Shown: positions 11,715 through 23,074 of the stretch, in pieces
How positions within the stretch are numbered: position 1 is the first letter of the stretch
Layout: each line of letters starts with the position of its first letter
Assembly (NCBI GenBank): GCA_020744225.1
Contig: JAGMWG010000018.1
Span: 248,001-312,000, forward strand
Direction of reading: 5' to 3'
DNA length: 64,000 nucleotides
Origin: Paraphoma chrysanthemicola
Taxonomy: Eukaryota; Ascomycota; Dothideomycetes; Pleosporales; Phaeosphaeriaceae
Position numbers and translations under genes: made by a program
Notes under the pieces: generated by a model
Told to the model about the DNA's origin: nothing
Database searches by the model: none
Seen by the model: the letters and a program-made list of their open reading frames with translations, nothing else

Positions 11715-12220
11715 AGCGTTGGAATACGCCATATACCCCACTTATCATTGTTTATCGCTTTCTGGGCACTTCACCGCTTCCTTGCTAAGCGTCACCGCGA
11801 GACATTCTTATGAACAACTTGCACAAGCATGTTCATGGCGTCTGGCGTTCAGCAAGCACACTATCTCCAACATTTCTAGCGAACAGCATCGGCGGAGTGG
11901 GCTTTTCACGTATTGGCATATTTTGTATTCGTCGTTCCGTGGTAACTACCTCGGACGCAGAAGAATTTGTAATTGATAGACCTCACAGATGGGCTTTAGT
12001 CTTATGCCTAGGCAGCCCGCGTGTCGGATTGGATGAGATGACGTACGACAAAATACTACCGTTCTTCACCACTGCTTGCCAATGTAAACCATGCTCCGAA
12101 CACTAGTGCCAGGGCTCGGCCCGCATGTGATCGCGCGTCGCTGGCTTTATCGATAAGGCGCCAAATAACTTTTGCGACTCGACGGACTCACCCCACGCCA
12201 CAATATACAGCTCACCCACA
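11715..12220. other. VAC8 3' region and RPC53 promoter
   Basis: 506 bp between two genes on the same strand. Open frames here are short and unsupported. The sequence just before 12221 (ctcacccacaatg) is a reasonable start context for the next gene. Confidence 0.5.
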
Positions 12221-14177
12221 ATGCCTCCAAGAGTAAGAGGGAGGGGTAGCACGCGCGCACGAGGCGGAGGCAGAGGTGGGGCAGCTGCAGGAAGGTCCTC
12301 CGAGTCCACCGGTGAAGGAACAGCAGTTGCGACCCCGCCAGAGACCGCCGCAGCAGTTGCGACCGAAGCTCCAGCGCTACCAGTTGTGCCCAAGCAGGAC
12401 GACGACGATGATGCGAAACCTCCGACTACTGCAGAGAATACCCCGGCGCCCGACGAAAGTCAACAATCTCCCTCAATAGACGCAGCATCAACTACGCGAC
12501 CCCCAGTGCAACGATTGGGTAGTCTCAATCCCTCACGGTCCGCGTCTCCCGCTATACGTCGTGGATCCTCCCTCCGAGGCAAAAAGGGGCCAGTGAAGCC
12601 CACGTTCACCGGTCGCAGAAGCAAAGAAGAACGAGCGGCACTCGAAAAGGAGGCCTTGGAACGGGAGAAGGCGCGAACAAAAGAGCAGGCGGCCGCAGAT
12701 GCAAAGAAGAAGAAAGACGAGGAATGGAAGAAAAAGAGAGACGCGGAACGGGCTAGTAGGGGACGTGGTGGCTATAGTGGTGCCATGAGCGGGCCGTTCT
12801 CCCTTGGCAGCTCGCGCGATGGTACGAACATGCGCCCAGTGCTTCGCGAATTTTCGTCTAACGACAATCACAGATCGGAAAACAAATCATCGCTCGGCCT
12901 CCACTTTCGGTTCAGGGTCAGGCTCACGAGCGACTCGGATAAAGAATGAGCAAGATGGTAATGGAGAAGGCTCAAGCTACCGGTCATCAGGGGGAGGAGG
13001 CGGCGGCGGCGGAGGAGGTTCTTCCATCAAAAGAGAAGACGGCGGATTCGTGTCATCCGAGGACGAAGAAGACGCCGAATTCCCGCGAAAGGACATTGAT
13101 CTCATTGAGATCTCATCAGACGAAGGCGAAGCAGCGCCCACATCACGACCAGTGAGAACGGCATTGCCAGTCCGAATAGGCCGAAAAGAGCACCAGGAGA
13201 GGACTTTTGGCATCAATACCGACGCGAGCAGTGAGACTGCAGCTAAGATTCTCGAACAGGCAGATGCGACTGGGAAAACGCCAACTGCAGCTGTTCTGGC
13301 ACAAAGTACAAGCAAAGGAAAAGGCAAGGCCAAAGAAGCTGGGTCGACAAGCACAAAGAAGCCGTTCAAGGGTGTGTGGCAAGACTCGGACGAGCTCACA
13401 TCACCAGTGAAGACTGAGGACAATACCGAAGACGAGAACATGGTAGACGCAGAGCAAATCGGCATCATTGAGCGTCCACATCAGCCTGCAGCAATCAAGG
13501 AGGCGTCGCCTGAGACAGACCGCACGCACAAAGGCAGATTGAGAGGCGTCGCGGAGCCAGTTCTCCAGACAGATGAGGACCGCGCAGAGTGGGCGCGCTT
13601 CCAATCTAATTTAAGCCATATACGAGCCGAGCTGGGCCCTGAGGAGATTCCCATAACTGATGGCTCCGGCGACGTAGACATGGCAGATGCAAATGGCACA
13701 GCCAAAAAGGCCACCGTGCGAGACAACAACGTCTACCTCTTCCAAATACCGCCGCTCATGCCCGAGCTACAATCAACAGCCATCAAGAAAGAGCCTTCGG
13801 ACGCGCCGGCACCGTCATTAGCGCCCCCAGCACCAACACCAGCACCAGCCGCGCAAGGAAAGCCAGATGTAAAGGTCAAGCTCGAAGAAGGCGGCTTCTC
13901 TGATGCCACCAAAGCACACGAAGCACCGCGCTTTGCCAGTGGCTGTGTCGGCAAAGTTCGCGTTCGCCAATCCGGCCGCACAACGCTGGACTGGGGCGGC
14001 ACAAGCTACGAACTCACGCCCGGCAACAAAGCTTCGTTCTTGCAGGAGGTTGTGTCGATCCATGTGGTGCCGGAGAGGGAGCGCATCGTCCCTGAAGAAG
14101 CGGGTGAGGCTGTCTCATTTGGTCGAGTTAAGGGCAAGTTTGTGGTTACGCCAGACTGGAGCGAGATGCTTGGATGA
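12221..14177 (+). CDS. RPC53: RNA polymerase III subunit Rpc4/Rpc53
   Basis: Subunit of RNA polymerase III that pairs with Rpc37 and acts in termination and reinitiation. Two exons, 12221-12821 and 12874-14177, with a 52-nt GTACGA...CAG intron, give 634 aa. The N-terminus is RGG-like (PRVRGRGSTRARGGGRGG), followed by a basic, coiled-coil-like stretch (RSKEERAALEKEALEREKAR) and then GRGGYSGAMSGPFSLG. A glycine run (about ten Gly) and acidic, low-complexity linkers fill the middle. The C-terminal RPC4 domain is clear: GCVGKVRVRQSGRTTLDWGG, then a stretch with SFLQEVVSIHVV, ending GKFVVTPDWSEMLG. This domain, the length and the architecture support the call. Several SUMO-like PsiKxE sites (IKREDG, IKKEPS, VKLEEG, VKTEDN) are visible, in line with Rpc53 being a known SUMO target in yeast. 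Confidence 0.93.
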
Positions 14178-15510
14178 TTATGAGGCTGAATGTGATGGCA
14201 CAAAAAGTAGGGGGGTGATGCGGCATGGAACGAGGCGTCTGATCATGCATTTCTTGGCGCAGGACGGCTTCGTTTGATCTAAAATCACGAGGGTTTTGGC
14301 TTAGGCGGGACCTCAAAACGGACCCTCACAGTCCGAGCTACTTGAAGCAGTGGAATGTATACTTGTAAATCTGCCTCATAATGCTCTCCCCGTCCTGAAA
14401 AGCAAACACTCGTGAAGTAAGCACTGTACTGCTGGACCACGACATGAACGATTTTAGCACCAGTGATTCTACATATACTGTGTCCCTATCCCATAAAATG
14501 CCCTTCACACAGGTAGTCAATCTAATCAAGATCATATCGATCATCCACTATCCGCCATGCCCGCTCGCCCACCTTTTGAGACCACATAACTCGCGCTACT
14601 AGAAGTTCTCTCCACCCAAAAACACCGCAATCAGTTTAGCGCAACTAGTACCGCCTCTACACCATTCGTTTACATGTCTAAATGCGTAATGCCCCTTTTC
14701 AAGCCACTTCATGTTAAACCCGTTTTCCGCAGTGAAGCCGTGATGTAACACGGTAAAATCCCGTGCTAAACATTCGTGCTACTTGGCTGACACAATACGA
14801 ATTTGAACTCTGCTTTGATGAAGGGGTCTAGACTAGCCCGCAAATGTTCGTTGCGTCTGACTTCTTGCTTTATTTGGGTGCTGACATACGCGACGTACAT
14901 ATAAGGATTGTGGTCTCAACAAAGAGCATAGTGTAGATTGGATGATTAGCCTGCCTTTCTCTCAATTCTCTGAACTCTTGAGGCTGGGGACGGTGATGTC
15001 TAATTCCTCGACGGCGATATGAATGCATTGGAATTGATGGATAAGACTTTGGGAAGTGATTCGGCCTGTTTGTGTGTGGTTGATGTGGTGATTATAGGGT
15101 CATGTAGGTGATAAGCACGAAGATAAAGGTACATATGAGATCCGGAGTGTATTTGAAGAACATGGGCATGTTTATTCAGAGGACTGTTAAAGCTATACCT
15201 GAAAGTTGCCGCCTTTTTAAGACGTTAATCTGGAAGGAATTAATAGCTTCTGGTTTTGCCATAGTCAAACATGGCGGAGAATTCCAGTCACATGACAAGA
15301 CGTGAAGATCAATTAGTAGAAGCAAAGAAGTGTCATGCCGGTCATCGCGGTTTGTGCACGGTGTTGTGTGCGCATTTAGGTCGCTTGACACCGGGCGTGT
15401 GTAAGCAAGCGGAAATTTCAGTCTGGCGCAATAAGTTGCATCGGACGTTTGATTATCTACATAAGATCGCATATTCAGACTTGAACATAGTTAAGCGTGA
15501 ATCGACTCGC
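14178..15510. other. Convergent spacer RPC53 / MFS transporter
   Basis: 1.3 kb between the two convergent 3' ends. AT content is higher than in flanking genes. I see only short frames with no splice logic and no structured RNA signature. Nothing supported. Confidence 0.5.
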
Positions 15511-17391
15511 TTATACTTCCGCGTTCTCCATCTGTATCGCCTTTTCGCCCTTCACGTCACCCGCCGCAGCCTCCGCCTCTTCCAACCCCAGACTCTGCGC
15601 AATATTGTACAACCGAGTCTTCTCTTCATGCGCAGTTGTGTCGCCAAACACAGCGTCCATTTCCTCGAGTGATTTGCCCTTCGTCTCTGGAATGATGAAC
15701 CAAGTGAAGAAAAATGCAATCAGGGCGAACGCCGCGAAAAATAGATATGTTCCGTAACCAATTGTTTCCAACATATCAGGAGTAACGAGACCAATTATAA
15801 AGTTCGACATCCAGGTCGCGGAAGTCGTGAGTGACATGGCCTTGGAGCGGGTGCCAATGTTATAAATCTCAGATGGGAGGACCCATCCAATAGGTGCCCA
15901 CGAGTAGGAAAAGTTGACATCGTAGATGTAGACGAAGGCAATACCAGTCCAACCTGCAGCTGGATGGTCTCTAAGCGTGTCACCATAGCCGCCGATGATG
16001 CCACCAACGATGACGAGCGAGATGAAGGTTCCAGCAGCACCGGAGAGAAGCAAGGGACGGCGACCGATCTTGTCGATAAGGAAGAGAGCAGGGAGTGTCG
16101 AGAGCGTGTTTACAATGCCGTAGACGCCAGTAGCCAGAAGGCCGCTGGTCTTGCCAGAGAGTCCGAGTTGGCCGAAGATGGTTGGGGCATAGTATATGAT
16201 AGCGTTACCTAGCATAAGTTAGCAACCTGGCGGATACATTTAGTAAACATATTCAACATACATCCAATAAACTGCTGGAAGAACATCACGCAGCATCCAG
16301 TAGCTGTACGCTTGAAGGATGGCCACGTTGAAAAGAGCGTGGAGTACCCGGCAAGGTACAGCGAAACGCCTGATTTGCCAGGGAATTTCTCGCGATTGTA
16401 CTGCTGCTCGAAGATGACTTCAGCCTTAATTGCAAGGTACTCCTTCTGAAGCAGCTCATCATCAGGGGCGCGTTGACGGACGGTCGCAAGCGCCCTAATG
16501 CCAGCCTCCTCGTTGTCGCGCATGCAGAAGTAGCGAGGCGATTCAGGAAAGAAGATCATGCCGATTCCAAGAACTAGACCAGGGAAGATCTGGAGCGCGA
16601 AGGGCACGCGCCATGAGGCAGCAGATTGACCAGTGCACCCGTTCGGGCCAACATCGTTGCGTGGGTCAAAAGTTCGCGAGGAAGCTGTGCCTCCAGTGTA
16701 AGGAATGTCTGGTGCGCAGCGCGTTCCACCGATGTATTGTGTGCCGTATTCGAGCCAATAGGATACCAAGATTCCGAGGGTGATTGATAGCTGTTGAAGT
16801 ACAACAAGCGTACCTCTGATGCCGGCGGTGGAGACCTCGCTCATGTACATGGGCACGATCATAGTCAGCATACCGACAGCGAAGCCGGCGATGGCACGGC
16901 CTGGAAGTATCTTAGCTAAGTTCAATGTAGCCTGGAGGTACACATACCAGCGAATGCCATTTCGATGTTGATTGCGCCAGCCTGAAGTGCGGAACCAATC
17001 GTGAAGATAACTACTGCGATCATGATGCTACCCTTGCGTCCGAAGCGATCTGCGACGGGTCCATTGACCAGCGATCCGAACCAGGCAGCGAGGAGTAGAG
17101 TCGATACGAACCAGCCTTTGAAGCTGCTATCGAGAGAAATGCGAGGAAATGCTGCGGCGAACGACTCCATGGTCAGAACGCCAGAGACGACACCCTGATC
17201 ATAGCCGAATAGGAAACCTCCAAGTGAAGCGAACTGTGTATGGTCAGCACATGGACAGCATATGTCAAGCAGAAAGGGAGTCGTACAGCTGAGAGGCCAA
17301 GTAGGTATGGGTTCTGGCGCAATTCTTTGTAGAGGCCTTTCTTCTCAACGACACCCAGGCCAGTAGTGTCCATCTGTGTTTCGGTGGCCAT
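15511..17391 (-). CDS. MFS sugar transporter
   Basis: Plasma-membrane proton/sugar symporter-type protein of the major facilitator sugar-porter family. Four exons (17391-17287, 17233-16948, 16900-16262, 16208-15511) give 575 aa with twelve predicted membrane spans. Family signatures are visible: GGFLFGYDQGVVSG in TM1, DRFGRKGS in the loop after TM2, RAIAGFAVGMLTMIVPMYMSEV, FFPESPRYFCM before the central loop, FFQQFIGCNAIIYYAPTIF across intron 3, DKIGRRPLLLSGA, and PETKGKSLEEMDAVFG near the end. A 30-residue insertion with two cysteines (CAPDIPY...NGCTGQ) lies in the external loop after TM5. This is seen in many fungal hexose and quinate-type porters, so the substrate cannot be read. It diverges from a sugar-kinase-like gene across a 439-bp promoter with Gal4-type sites, which suggests co-regulation with that kinase. 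Confidence 0.93.
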
Positions 17392-17549
17392 GGCGAGCTC
17401 GAGGATTCAAAGTCGACTTACTACCAGGGAAGATAGAATGAGGAGAAGATGCGGAAACGATGATGGTGGAAAACATCGGCCCTAAATAGAGTCCTGAAGA
17501 TGTTCATAGGTGCATGGTGTATCACGCGGGAATAACGATTCAGGCAAGG

Positions 17550-17566
17550 CGGACGACTGTCGACCG
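17550..17566. promoter_or_regulatory. CGG-N11-CCG site 1 (Gal4-type)
   Basis: Sequence CGGACGACTGTCGACCG. It matches 14 of 17 positions of the idealised Gal4 17-mer CGGAGGACTGTCCTCCG, including the ACTGT centre. It lies 159 bp from the transporter start and 265 bp from the kinase start. Confidence 0.6.
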
Positions 17567-17632
17567 ACGTGCGCACTCAACGATAGTATGGAGTCCCCGC
17601 AATTCAAAACTAGTGTCGGCCCACATTATTTA

Positions 17633-17649
17633 CGGTACGAAGATGGCCG
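17633..17649. promoter_or_regulatory. CGG-N11-CCG site 2 (Gal4-type spacing)
   Basis: CGGTACGAAGATGGCCG has the correct CGG and CCG half-sites at 11-bp spacing but a poor centre against Gal4 preference. Its proximity to the two other sites is the main support. Confidence 0.45.
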
Positions 17650-17667
17650 CCATCAACATGATTGATC

Positions 17668-17684
17668 CGGACGTCAGTCGCCCG
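17668..17684. promoter_or_regulatory. CGG-N11-CCG site 3 (Gal4-type spacing)
   Basis: CGGACGTCAGTCGCCCG has both half-sites at 11-bp spacing and shares the CGGACG left arm with site 1. It lies 147 bp upstream of the kinase start. Confidence 0.5.
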
Positions 17685-17830
17685 AATCCCCACAGCACAG
17701 TTCAACAGCTTTCATCAACCTCATATGGCGCACAGCTCAGGCGCTCCATGAATCGACTGACCTCTTCAGCCGCCTCTTTTCTTCGATTATCAGGCATACA
17801 TTCGGTGCTTTTAGGCGACAAAAATCCAAG

Positions 17831-18635
17831 ATGACGAAGCGCATGGTTGTGGATAGCCTTGATGGCCCGATACTCGATCTGGCAAGGCGTGTTGAAGAAC
17901 TCCTTAGGCGCCAAGCGTGCCACCCGCGTCAGCGAATCCTTGTCGCTCTGGCTGGCGTGCCCGGTTCGGGTAAAAGTACAGTATCCCAAGCGGTCATAGC
18001 CGAATTGGCTACTCGAGGTGTTTGCGATGTTGCTGTTGTTCCTATGGTGAGCTGATTCAATCCATTCTACGGCACAAGTACTGAAACATTTAGGACGGCT
18101 TCCACTATACACAAAAGGTGTTGTCGACTTTTGAGGACGCAGACAATGCGTTCCGAAGAAGAGGCGCGCCATTCACATTCGATGTCCAAGCGTTCAGGAA
18201 GCTGGTATCCGGGCTGAAAACCACGCCAGTCACAGCACATACAGAGCCTGAGAGGATCATTGCAGTCCCGAGCTTTGATCACGCCCTGAAGGATCCTGTT
18301 GACGACTCCATCTTTGTATCGTCCCGTACTAGACTCGTGATTGTGGAAGGAAACTATACTTTGCTGGACAAGGCCCCGTGGAAAGACATTGCGCAAAATT
18401 TTGACGCGAAGTACGTGGTCAGAAATCTAGATAGTTGATATCGCTGACTTGACTTAGATGGTTCGTTGACGCCCCTGTTGAGGTCGTAAGAGACCGACTC
18501 GCGGAGCGCCATCTCGCGGCTGGTATTGAGACGTCGGTGGAAGCTGCTCGCCGGAGGGCGGAAGAAAACGACATTCCGAACGGGGCTTTGATCCGGTCAT
18601 TGTTGATCAAGCCTGATGTCTACATCATGAATTGA
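17831..18635 (+). CDS. P-loop kinase, YFH7/FrcK/uridine-kinase-like
   Basis: Small P-loop kinase of the phosphoribulokinase/uridine kinase fold. Three exons, 17831-18046, 18094-18410 and 18458-18635, give 236 aa. Walker A is complete (GVPGSGKST, about residues 42-50). DGFHY (about 73-77) matches the Asp-x-Phe-His substrate and Mg-binding motif of this fold. VIVEGNYTLLDKAPW gives the Walker-B-like strand and a family-typical stretch. WFVDAPVEVVRDRLAERHLAAGI forms the lid, with Arg residues expected to contact phosphate. The closest families I recall are yeast YFH7 (kinase of unknown substrate) and bacterial FrcK-type proteins found beside sugar transport genes. The substrate is therefore open; a sugar or nucleoside is likely. 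It diverges from a sugar transporter and converges with a Gal4-type regulator gene, which favours a sugar. Confidence 0.85.
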
Positions 18636-18672
18636 CTCGCCTGTCGCAAGTGTTTTCACCGGGATGTCTCCA

Positions 18673-20979
18673 TTAGAAGGTGCTTGTATTGAGGTCCCAG
18701 TCGAAGGATTGAAACAGCTCATCTGTCTCGACGGACCAGGGAAAGGTGTTTAAGGTGTCCAGACTCAATTGAAAATTTTGAAACATATCAGTCTCTGTTT
18801 TGTCGGTCGTTATGACCTGATCCAAGATGGCAACGCAACGCGCTGAGAGCGAGTCGTCGCCGAGATTCTCTTTGAACATGGTTCGGGCCAAGCGAATATC
18901 TTCATGCCACTGTTGAGTCTCTTGCGCGTCAGGAAAGCTTATCACACAAAGGATAATGACCAGTACGGAATGAAACAGGAAGTATCTAGACATCGACAGG
19001 CAATATTAGCGATCTTCGCAATTTGGCATTACTTGGCAGAACTTACGTAGCATACCAGCCCTCAAGTCTTGTCAGGCCTTGTGTGGAGTATTGATAGATA
19101 GATGCTATTGTGGAGTGGGCAGCATCCACGCATATGCGTTTGCACTCTTCTTGCTGAGACTGGAGAAGTACGTCTGGAATTGTGCCTCTGCCGATCGCCC
19201 GTCTTAGCAGGATGTGCCGGAACAGGATGATTTTCAGGTTCCAATATCGCCACCACAGGCGAGATCGCGCAAACAAGTACCAGCGATGTTGACATGAAGG
19301 AGGACTTTCTGGCCGAAAGTAAGATGGCAAAGTCTGAGCCCATGTGTCCATCACTGTTCCAAACGAAAGAGCAGTTTCGGCCGTTAGACCAGGCTCGGCA
19401 AGAAGCCTGTTGGAGATATGGTTGGTTTGCACGTGGAACTCGCTCTGCACTTTCAATGATGAATACAGCGTTGGTTCAGGGGACTCGGGCGGCAGCTCAG
19501 TTGTCCTTGGCGTGAGACACTATAGATAATCAGATTTGACACTCAACACGGTTATTAGGTCGAAAAAACACGTACCTCATCCTCAATGTTCAGAACTGCA
19601 TGCACGTTCATAGAACCATCGTCCGGCAGCATTATCGTCCGCCCAAAAGTCGTCGATGCCCCACTGTCGAATACAAACAAGCCCCACCATACCCTACGCC
19701 GGATTTCACGGTCGACCAGACTGATGTTCCAGTGCGGAAGTTCTCGATGAAGCGCGAGGCTAAGACCAGCGCGGACCGCAAGCCCTAGAAGATTCCAACC
19801 AGTGTTCGATAGATTTCTTTTCTGGCTGAGGTTACTCAGGAGCACAAGTGCTTGTACGGAGGTAAGGTTTGCAGCTTCGAAAACACTTTCATGTTGGCCC
19901 ATTGTTAGAGCTCGACGGTACAAATAGTCTTCCAGTCCAACCTGATCCTTGTTTAAACACCACGATCCTAGTGCCAGGACAGCATAGTAAAGCATATCCC
20001 ACGCTCGGCGAGGCGGCCGTGGGATAATGTCATGACATTGAGCTCGAAAGGTGGCTTCGTGCACAAAAGGGTAGCTCAAATGGTAGTCGTGGAAGTACGC
20101 ATCAATGAGGGTTGACGAGATCTGATGTGTCAGTGCAGCATGTGATATTTGTGAAGAAGCTAGCGCCGCTTTGAACGTGGTTGACGCTCTCGCTTGCTGC
20201 ATGTTCTCTTGTACCCGAGACTGATGCAGGAAACCTGCCCAGTCAAGGAGACACCGCAAGAACACAACACCGGATGTTGATCCTAGGAATAAGTCAGATC
20301 ACCTGGAAATTGAGAGCGACAGAGTCTTTACCGAGATATCCGACGCCAGTCGGCTCGACGGAAAGGGCAGCCATGCCGTCAGTTAATCCTTCTACACTCA
20401 CATTTGCCTCTTCCCAATTAAAGCCATCTGCGCTGTTTGGTACCGCCTCAGGGATGACTTGCTCTCGGGAATCATCTTCGTCGCCATTTCCACCAGCTGT
20501 ACCAGGGCTCGCAGTTGACCGAAAGGCTTCAGCAGCTGGAGATTGCAAGGTAGCTCTGGCAAGATCTGGTGACCTTAGGACGTCATCAATGTCGATACCT
20601 GGAAGAAGCTGCGAGACGAGACTCTCTAGGCTCGCTAAGCGCTTCTCCACGCTGGAAAGATGCCTTGGCGACGCTTAGCTGAAGCCTATTGTACTTCAGA
20701 TGAAAATGCATACGCGCGTGTAAGAGGTGAGCGAACGACCTTACCACTATAGTGGCAGGGCGTTCCACTATGCGCGCATGAGCTACATGATGGTGTCTCT
20801 TTGGAGCACTTCATCGCGTCAGTCACCGAAGGTCGAATACAGAGAAGTGGCTCGAGCGTACCTTCAGCTTTTTGTGGCGACATCGGTCACACTGCGACGA
20901 TCATCAGCACGAAGCTTTGTTCCGGAGAGGGCCAACGGACAGATAGTGCGTCTCTTCCGCCTGCTCGTCTATGCTCCAT
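18673..20979 (-). CDS. Gal4/Lac9-type Zn2Cys6 transcription factor
   Basis: DNA-binding activator with an N-terminal zinc cluster and a fungal_trans domain. Seven exons: 20979-20941, 20891-20862, 20808-20714, 20663-20332, 20282-19576, 19519-19047 and 18985-18673, total 662 aa. The cluster is Cys-x2-Cys-x6-Cys-x6-Cys-x2-Cys-x6-Cys (residues 14-41: CDRCRHKKLK, CSKETPSC, SSC, AHSGTPC). It is followed by YSGKVVRSPLTRAHLSSVEK and RLASLESLVSQLLPG, nearly the Gal4 linker and dimerisation helix. The acceptor for exon 4 was chosen because it restores HLSS between TRA and VEKR, as in Gal4. The middle domain shows HLSYPFVHEATFRAQ and NIEDE/CLTPRTTELPPESPEP across intron 5. GWYATYFLFHSVLVIILC near the end is also Gal4-like. 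The first exon (13 residues) is the least certain part. It converges with the kinase gene 37 bp away. Confidence 0.88.
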
Positions 20980-22008
20980 CCATAAAATGACTAAGTGGGG
21001 TAAAGGAAGATGGACGATGGACGCAGCTGCAGGTACCCTAGCGCTAAATCTGGGGTGCAGCGTCCGTCCGAAGTAGCCCCGAATAACACCGATCGCTTCA
21101 ACCTCAACTTGAGTCGGCTCCATGCAAATCAGATACAAAGTAGACTGTGAACTCTCGTACTTCATATACAATGAGCCCCTACACTGCCCTTCACGCACAT
21201 ACAGGCTTTAAGCGAAATATAACCACCTTTGCAGATCATCATGCAGCTTTGCACCTCCAGTAGCACAGCAAGTCGACTGCTTGACATCACGCGTAGAGTA
21301 GGTGTATTCGGAAGCTGCTACGTGAACCACAACAGCCTGATTGTAGCAGCCTAGAGGCCCTCAGTACATTATAACGTTACGACTGTAGACGTAAACACAC
21401 GTCAAGGCTTTCGGGAGCGTCCCACCGGAGGGGTCAAGGTTTAGCATTGTCCAACGCTAGCGATGGATGGAAGCTCAAGACTATGCATTTCGTTGGATTA
21501 ATCATGCGAGGCATCTTCAATATCGAATGATATTGCAGAATATGAATCGGGATGGTGGCGGGTCTACGCTGGGTTACTGCTGAAGGACATTTATCTCAAA
21601 CCTTGCGCGTGATTAACGAGACTCTAGGCTTATGACTCTGAGGAACATCTTGCTTCAGATGATTGGGACAATATCTGGATGGAAGTGACCATCATATATG
21701 GACACTCGTATCTGGAGAAGCGCTGTCCCTTGTGTGTCGTAGCCGCGGGGAGAATGGACAGGACGAGGTGCTCGTTTGCGCTTTCTGGTATGACGCGACA
21801 GCACAGCTCTCACTTCACAGTCGCGATCGCTCTACACGGTTTTTTTTTCGCTTGGCCCACACGTCTCTCTAGAAAGCTAAACACGTCGCTTTCGTTGCCG
21901 CTCTGCGTACTTCCCTCCAATTACAAAGGATAAGCACAGGTAGCATTCAACCAAAACCAAGTAAGTCGGGTTTCAGCGCAGTAAAACCAGTTCACTGACA
22001 TTCACAGC
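20980..22008. other. Spacer upstream of Gal4-type factor and secreted protein
   Basis: About 1 kb of divergent upstream sequence. A T9 tract lies near 21841. No CGG-N11-CCG site was found in this spacer by eye, unlike the transporter/kinase promoter. No gene is supported. Confidence 0.5.
21961..22007 (+). other. Likely 5'-UTR intron
   Basis: GTAAGT donor at 21961 and TTCACAG acceptor ending at 22007, one base before the ATG of the secreted protein gene. The only in-between signals are typical for a short intron (CACTGACA branch-like). RNA reads spanning it would confirm. Confidence 0.5.
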
Positions 22009-22718
22009 ATGCTGCTCTCCAAACTCTCCGCGATTGCCGCAGCAATGCTGCTCGCAACAGCAATCGCTGCTCCAACCTCCGCGCCTGCAGATGTCCAAGT
22101 TCCATCTTCATCTCTGCCATGCACACTCAAGAACATCCTCTCAGGCGTACGCACCCCAACCTCCACCTTCCCACCAACACATCTAACCCTGCCTAGAGCG
22201 TCGAAACGCCCTGCCCGAACACCATCTCCCCCACCACACCCATGACGCCTCCAATCTCTGCGGTTGGCCCCTTCATTTCTTCCCCCGACACCACCACGAG
22301 CGCCTCCCTCCTCACCCCCGCCTGGGCCCACGGCGCATGCAGCTTCACACTAACCCTATCCAACCAATGTCTCCACAACCCCGCCGCGAACTGGCATCTC
22401 GAGATGTTCGGCAACATCCCCAGCATCGAGGACGCAGACCGCAAGACCATCGTCCGCTACCCCAACGGCGCAGGCCGCATCGACAGCCGCGTGAAGCTGC
22501 TCACGGGCATGGGGAATGGGCTGTATTTGACATATCATACGGACGGGAAGGTGTATTTCCGCTGGGATAATGGGCCATGGGATACGGGGACGCCGGATGA
22601 TGGTGTTAGTCCTGGATTGTGTCATTGGGGAGCTTGGAATCGTGGGGCAATTGAGTGCAAAGGTGAGGATGGGGGTGTGATGAGGATGAGCGATGTTACG
22701 TGTGTGTTTAGGTGTTAG
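22009..22718 (+). CDS. Small cysteine-rich secreted protein
   Basis: Two exons, 22009-22146 and 22197-22718, with a 50-nt intron in phase 0, give 219 aa. The N-terminus is a signal peptide (MLLSKLSAIAAAMLLATAIA, likely cut before APTSAPA). The mature protein has eight cysteines, the usual even number for secreted disulfide-bonded proteins: SSSLPC, ETPC, HGAC, NQC, SPGLC, IEC, VTC, and the terminal FRC. A conserved-looking core includes FGNIPSIEDADRKTIVRYPN and YHTDGKVYFRWDNGPW. I do not recognise a named domain. Secreted enzyme, binding protein or effector are all possible. A putative 5'-UTR intron sits immediately upstream. Confidence 0.75.
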
Positions 22719-23074
22719 ATTTGGGTGGGTTGGGGGAGTCGAGTGAGAACTGGTGCAGCTGAACGTGTGTGTATACTTTGAATCTGTTTTTGATTTGGGT
22801 TATAAACACTACGCTTTCTTGGTACCGCTAATCTAGAGAGACATACCCATGACTCGTAGTGAGTAAGTGGTATGCACAAAGTAAGCAACACCGTGCTTTT
22901 TTCATGTCGTGACACAAACGCCGAGTCCTATGCGTGGATTTCCAACCAAGCCCAAGCCTTTCTTTATCCAGGTCAAGCACGTTCTTGAATTAATTCCCAC
23001 AGAGGACTCTGATAGCCACCAAGTCCTTGCATTACCCAAGTTTTCCACACAATGTATGCAGTCGAATAATTTTC
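22719..23074. other. Convergent spacer
   Basis: 356 bp between the secreted protein stop and the 3' end of the Zn2Cys6 gene on the other strand. Nothing supported; presumably two 3'-UTRs. Confidence 0.5.

Larger units (their letters stand above)
17392..17830. promoter_or_regulatory. Shared divergent promoter, transporter / kinase
   Basis: 439-bp spacer between the start codons of the MFS transporter (-) and the P-loop kinase (+). It carries three CGG-N11-CCG palindromic-end sites, listed separately. Zn2Cys6 proteins with a Gal4-type linker are known to bind this spacing, and a Gal4-type protein is encoded directly beyond the kinase gene. The functional link is an inference. Confidence 0.6.
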
